From positions 1-7,157 of the forward strand of contig NZ_CABUCJ010000117.1 of assembly GCF_902490045.1 (NCBI RefSeq): a stretch of 7,157 nt of DNA, given 5' to 3'. A model generated the notes under the pieces. That model saw nothing but the letters and a program-made list of their open reading frames with translations, was not told the origin of the DNA and searched no databases. The position numbers and the translations under genes were made by a program. Source of the stretch: an uncultured Anaerotruncus sp. (lineage in GTDB: Bacteria > Bacillota > Clostridia > Oscillospirales > Ruminococcaceae). Below, one piece after another: positions 5,487 to 7,157 of the stretch (positions are counted from its first letter, which is position 1; each line of letters opens with the position of its first letter).

Positions 5487-6213
5487 GGCAGATTCCCCCT
5501 TCCTGCGGGCAGAAGGCGCAGCGGCTCCCGTCGCCCGCGAGCAGGCCGGGCAGGAGCTCCTCACGCGGGCCGTGCGCCGTGACGACGCCGCCGGCCAGCA
5601 CAATCAGCTCGTCCGCGATTTCCAGAATCCGCTCCTGGTGGGAGATGACGACGAGCGAACCGCTCGTCTCCCGGCGCATCTTCTGGAAGACGCCGATGAG
5701 GTTCTGGAAGCTCCACAGGTCGATGCCCGCCTCCGGCTCGTCGAAGATGGTGAGCCGGGTTTTGCGCGCCATGACCGACGCGATCTCGATCCGCTTGATT
5801 TCGCCGCCCGACAGGCTCGCGTTCACCTCGCGGTCGATGTAGTCCTTCGCGCAGAGTCCCACGTCGCTGAGGTAGCCGCAGAGCTGCTGCTCGCTCAGGG
5901 AATTCCCGGCGGCCAGCTCGACGAGGTCCCGAACCGTCAGCCCCTTGAAGCGCACCGGCTGCTGAAAGGCGAAGCCGATGCCGCGCCTGGCGCGCTCGGT
6001 GATGCCGAGGCCGGTGACGTCCTCCCCGTCGAGGAGGATGCGCCCGGCCGCCGGACGGGTGATGCCCGCGACGACGCGGGCGAGGGTGGACTTTCCGCCG
6101 CCGTTCGGCCCGGTGATCACGACAAATTTTCCGTCGCCGATTTTGAGGCTCACGTCCCGGAGGATGCCGCGGCTGTCGGCCACGTCCACGGTGATATTTT
6201 GAAGTTCCAGCAT
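5479..6213 (-). CDS. SufC-like Fe-S assembly ATPase (minimal Suf, SmsC type)
   Basis: This 244-residue ABC-type ATPase has no membrane partner; it drives conformational change of the adjacent SufB/D-family scaffold. Motifs are complete: Walker A GPNGGGKST (35-43), Q-loop in FAFQQPVRFKGLTV (81-94), signature LSGGEIKRIEIA (134-145), Walker B LTIFDEP (154-160) with Glu159, and switch His192. LSGGE(I)KR and the DEPEAGIDLWSF stretch are typical of SufC relatives rather than transporter ATPases. The C-terminal tail carries Cys232, Cys235, Cys242 and His243 (CxxC-x6-CH), absent from E. coli SufC as I remember it, and could bind metal or a cluster. AGGAG is 7 bases before the ATG. The gene lies 46 bases after the ZIP stop and overlaps the scaffold gene by 8 bases, so one operon is likely. 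Confidence 0.88.
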   Translation of the reverse strand: MLELQNITVDVADSRGILRDVSLKIGDGKFVVITGPNGGGKSTLARVVAGITRPAAGRILLDGEDVTGLGITERARRGIGFAFQQPVRFKGLTVRDLVELAAGNSLSEQQLCGYLSDVGLCAKDYIDREVNASLSGGEIKRIEIASVMARKTRLTIFDEPEAGIDLWSFQNLIGVFQKMRRETSGSLVVISHQERILEIADELIVLAGGVVTAHGPREELLPGLLAGDGSRCAFCPQEGGICHE

Positions 6214-6259
6214 GTTTTCACTCCTGCTTTCTGTTGCTGATATCCGGATGGAATTCCCG
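6214..6259 (-). other. Short ZIP-sufC spacer with two abutting 8-bp palindromes
   Basis: This 46-base spacer contains the sufC ribosome binding site (AGGAG near 6221-6225) and no clear promoter or terminator, which supports read-through from the ZIP gene. Two perfect palindromes, ATCCGGAT (6242-6249) and GGAATTCC (6250-6257), lie back to back just after the ZIP stop codon. Their function, if any, is unknown. Confidence 0.45.
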
Positions 6260-7057
6260 CTATCCCAGCGCCACGTCGAGGATCATCATGACGAGGAATC
6301 CGAACATGACGCCGATGGTGCCCGTGTGGGAGTGCTCGCCGAGGTGCGCCTCGGGAATCAGCTCCTCGACGACCACGAAGATCATCGCGCCCGCCGCGAA
6401 GGAGAGCAGCCAGGGCATGACGGGGGAGACCGACCCGGCGATCAGCACGGTGAGGACGCCTCCGATCGGCTCCACGATGCCCGAGAGCGCGCCGTAGAGG
6501 AAGGCCCGGGTGTTGGAGAGCCCCTCCTTTTTGAGCGGGAGGGAGATCGCGGCGCCCTCGGGGAAGTTCTGCAGCCCGATGCCGATGGCGAGCGCGGCGG
6601 CCGCCGCGAAGGTGTTCGCCGCGCCTCCCTGCGCCGCCAGCGCGAAGGAGAGCCCGACCGCCATCCCCTCGGGGATGTTGTGCAGCGTGACGGCGAAGAC
6701 GAGCATCGTCGTGCGCCGCAGGGAGGAGGGCATGCCCTCGGGGGAGTCGCTGCCCGGGTGCAGGTGGGGGAGCAGGCGGTCGAGCAGCATGAGGAAGAGC
6801 CCGCCGAGCACGAAGCCGCCCGCGGCGGGAATCCAGCCGACCGCGCCCTGTTCCTCCGCCATCTCGATGGCGGGAATGAGCAGCGACCAGACGGACGCCG
6901 CGATCATGACGCCCGCCGCGAACCCCAGAAAAACCTGCTGGAAGGACGCCTTGATCTCCCCGCGGAAGAAGAAGACGACCGCCGCGCCCAGCGCCGTCAT
7001 CAAAAAGGTAAACCCCGTGCCGACAGCGGCCGACAGGACGGGATGCAATGCGTTCAT
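6260..7057 (-). CDS. ZIP-family divalent metal transporter (GufA/ZIP11-like)
   Basis: This 265-residue membrane protein of the ZIP family normally moves Zn(II), Fe(II) or related ions into the cytoplasm. About eight hydrophobic segments are visible. Family metal-site motifs are present: HNIPEG (126-131, His126, Asn127, Glu130), QNFPEG (163-168, Asn164, Glu167), Glu196 in VEPIGG and EELIPE (231-236), with histidines in the short loop LGEHSHTG (239-246) and in LLPHLHPG (95-102). The second motif has Gln in place of His, as in GufA-type members. AAGGAGG (7066-7072 on the plus strand) is 8 bases from the ATG, and an extended -10 promoter lies just beyond. It is the first gene of an operon with the SufC/SufB-like pair, so Fe(II) supply for Fe-S assembly is plausible. 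Ion specificity cannot be read from sequence. Confidence 0.9.
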   Translation of the reverse strand: MNALHPVLSAAVGTGFTFLMTALGAAVVFFFRGEIKASFQQVFLGFAAGVMIAASVWSLLIPAIEMAEEQGAVGWIPAAGGFVLGGLFLMLLDRLLPHLHPGSDSPEGMPSSLRRTTMLVFAVTLHNIPEGMAVGLSFALAAQGGAANTFAAAAALAIGIGLQNFPEGAAISLPLKKEGLSNTRAFLYGALSGIVEPIGGVLTVLIAGSVSPVMPWLLSFAAGAMIFVVVEELIPEAHLGEHSHTGTIGVMFGFLVMMILDVALG

Positions 7058-7083
7058 AACTACCGCCTCCTTGGTCGCCTTAT

Positions 7084-7112
7084 ATTATACCAGACGAGTA
7101 TAGAAAAGGGAA
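7084..7112 (-). promoter_or_regulatory. Extended -10 promoter of the ZIP-sufC-sufB operon
   Basis: On the minus strand a perfect TATAAT (7089-7084) is preceded by TGG (7092-7090), an extended -10 element. The -35 position, 17 bases upstream, holds only TTCCCT (7112-7107). Transcription would start near 7077, giving a leader of about 20 bases before the ZIP start. The inverted repeat TATAC-N7-GTATA (7086-7102) covers the -10 and could be an operator. Confidence 0.7.
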
Positions 7113-7157
7113 GAGGCATTTTTGCGGCGGCGCGCCGCTTCCCGGCGAAACAGAAAA
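7113..7157. other. Window-edge sequence with a 12-bp GC palindrome
   Basis: No gene is visible in the last 45 bases. GCGGCGCGCCGC (7127-7138) is a perfect 12-bp palindrome, preceded by TTTTT on the plus strand. It does not look like a terminator in either direction, because no T-run follows the hairpin on the strand read. It may belong to the neighbouring gene outside the window. Confidence 0.35.

Noticed and set aside
5487..5603. A 39-residue N-terminal extension of the SufB/D-like scaffold
   Set aside because: It lies inside sufC, is Arg/Ala/Ser-rich, and the ATG at 5486 has its own ribosome binding site and the usual short overlap.
4674..6240. Long plus-strand open frames (302 and 255 codons) opposite the SufB- and SufC-like genes
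   Set aside because: Both are antisense to strongly supported genes and rich in Asp/Val/Arg/Gly from complementary codon bias; no start signals or motifs were found.
7127..7138. The GC palindrome as a terminator
   Set aside because: T residues precede rather than follow the hairpin on the plus strand, and A residues follow it on the minus strand, so neither direction has a U-tract after the stem.
1..7157. Mobile element, phage, CRISPR or defence system
   Set aside because: No transposase, integrase, terminal inverted repeats, regularly spaced repeats or toxin-antitoxin pair is visible; every large frame is accounted for by sugar, metal or Fe-S genes.

Overview
The window looks like a chromosomal piece of a high-GC, anaerobic Gram-positive bacterium, most likely a gut Clostridia member (Oscillospiraceae/Christensenellaceae type; this is an inference from gene style). 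The basis is: lipoprotein signals with Gram-positive Shine-Dalgarno sequences (AGGAGG or close variants) before every gene, a CcpA-like cre site, a Clostridia-style ZnuA with an LHSCHN motif, and a two-gene minimal Suf (SmsC-SmsB) system of the sort found in anaerobes and archaea. Coding regions are strongly G+C-rich, and the one long intergenic stretch (1209-1653) is visibly AT-rich.

Layout. (1) 63-1208, minus: an MglB-type galactose/glucose-binding lipoprotein, probably the first gene of an mgl operon that continues off the left edge. (2) 1209-1653: a 445-bp divergent regulatory region. It holds the mgl promoter with an overlapping cre-like site, several perfect or near-perfect dyads, including a 19-bp palindrome, and a strong sigma-A promoter (TTGACA-17-TAAAAT) reading right. 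(3) 1654-4520, plus: a tightly overlapping four-gene operon, Fur-family regulator (Zur-like), ZnuA, ZnuC and ZnuB, i.e. a zinc (or manganese) ABC importer with its own regulator as first gene. (4) 4527-4560: a long GC-rich hairpin flanked by A and T runs, which serves as a bidirectional terminator. (5) 7057 down to 4566, minus: a ZIP-family metal transporter followed by SufC-like and SufB/SufD-like genes, apparently one operon from an extended -10 promoter at 7084-7092. The two metal operons converge on the shared terminator.

How the genes fit together. Both large operons concern transition metals. The plus operon takes up Zn(II)/Mn(II) by ABC transport and senses the metal by a Fur-family repressor. 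The minus operon couples a ZIP metal permease to a minimal Fe-S cluster scaffold and ATPase. The galactose-binding protein appears unrelated in function and is probably under carbon catabolite control. No tRNA, rRNA, insertion sequence, CRISPR array or phage feature is visible. The points most worth checking are the merger of SufB- and SufD-type key residues in one scaffold, the Cys-rich tail of the SufC protein, the ZIP-Suf operon linkage, and the unassigned 19-bp operator-like palindrome.
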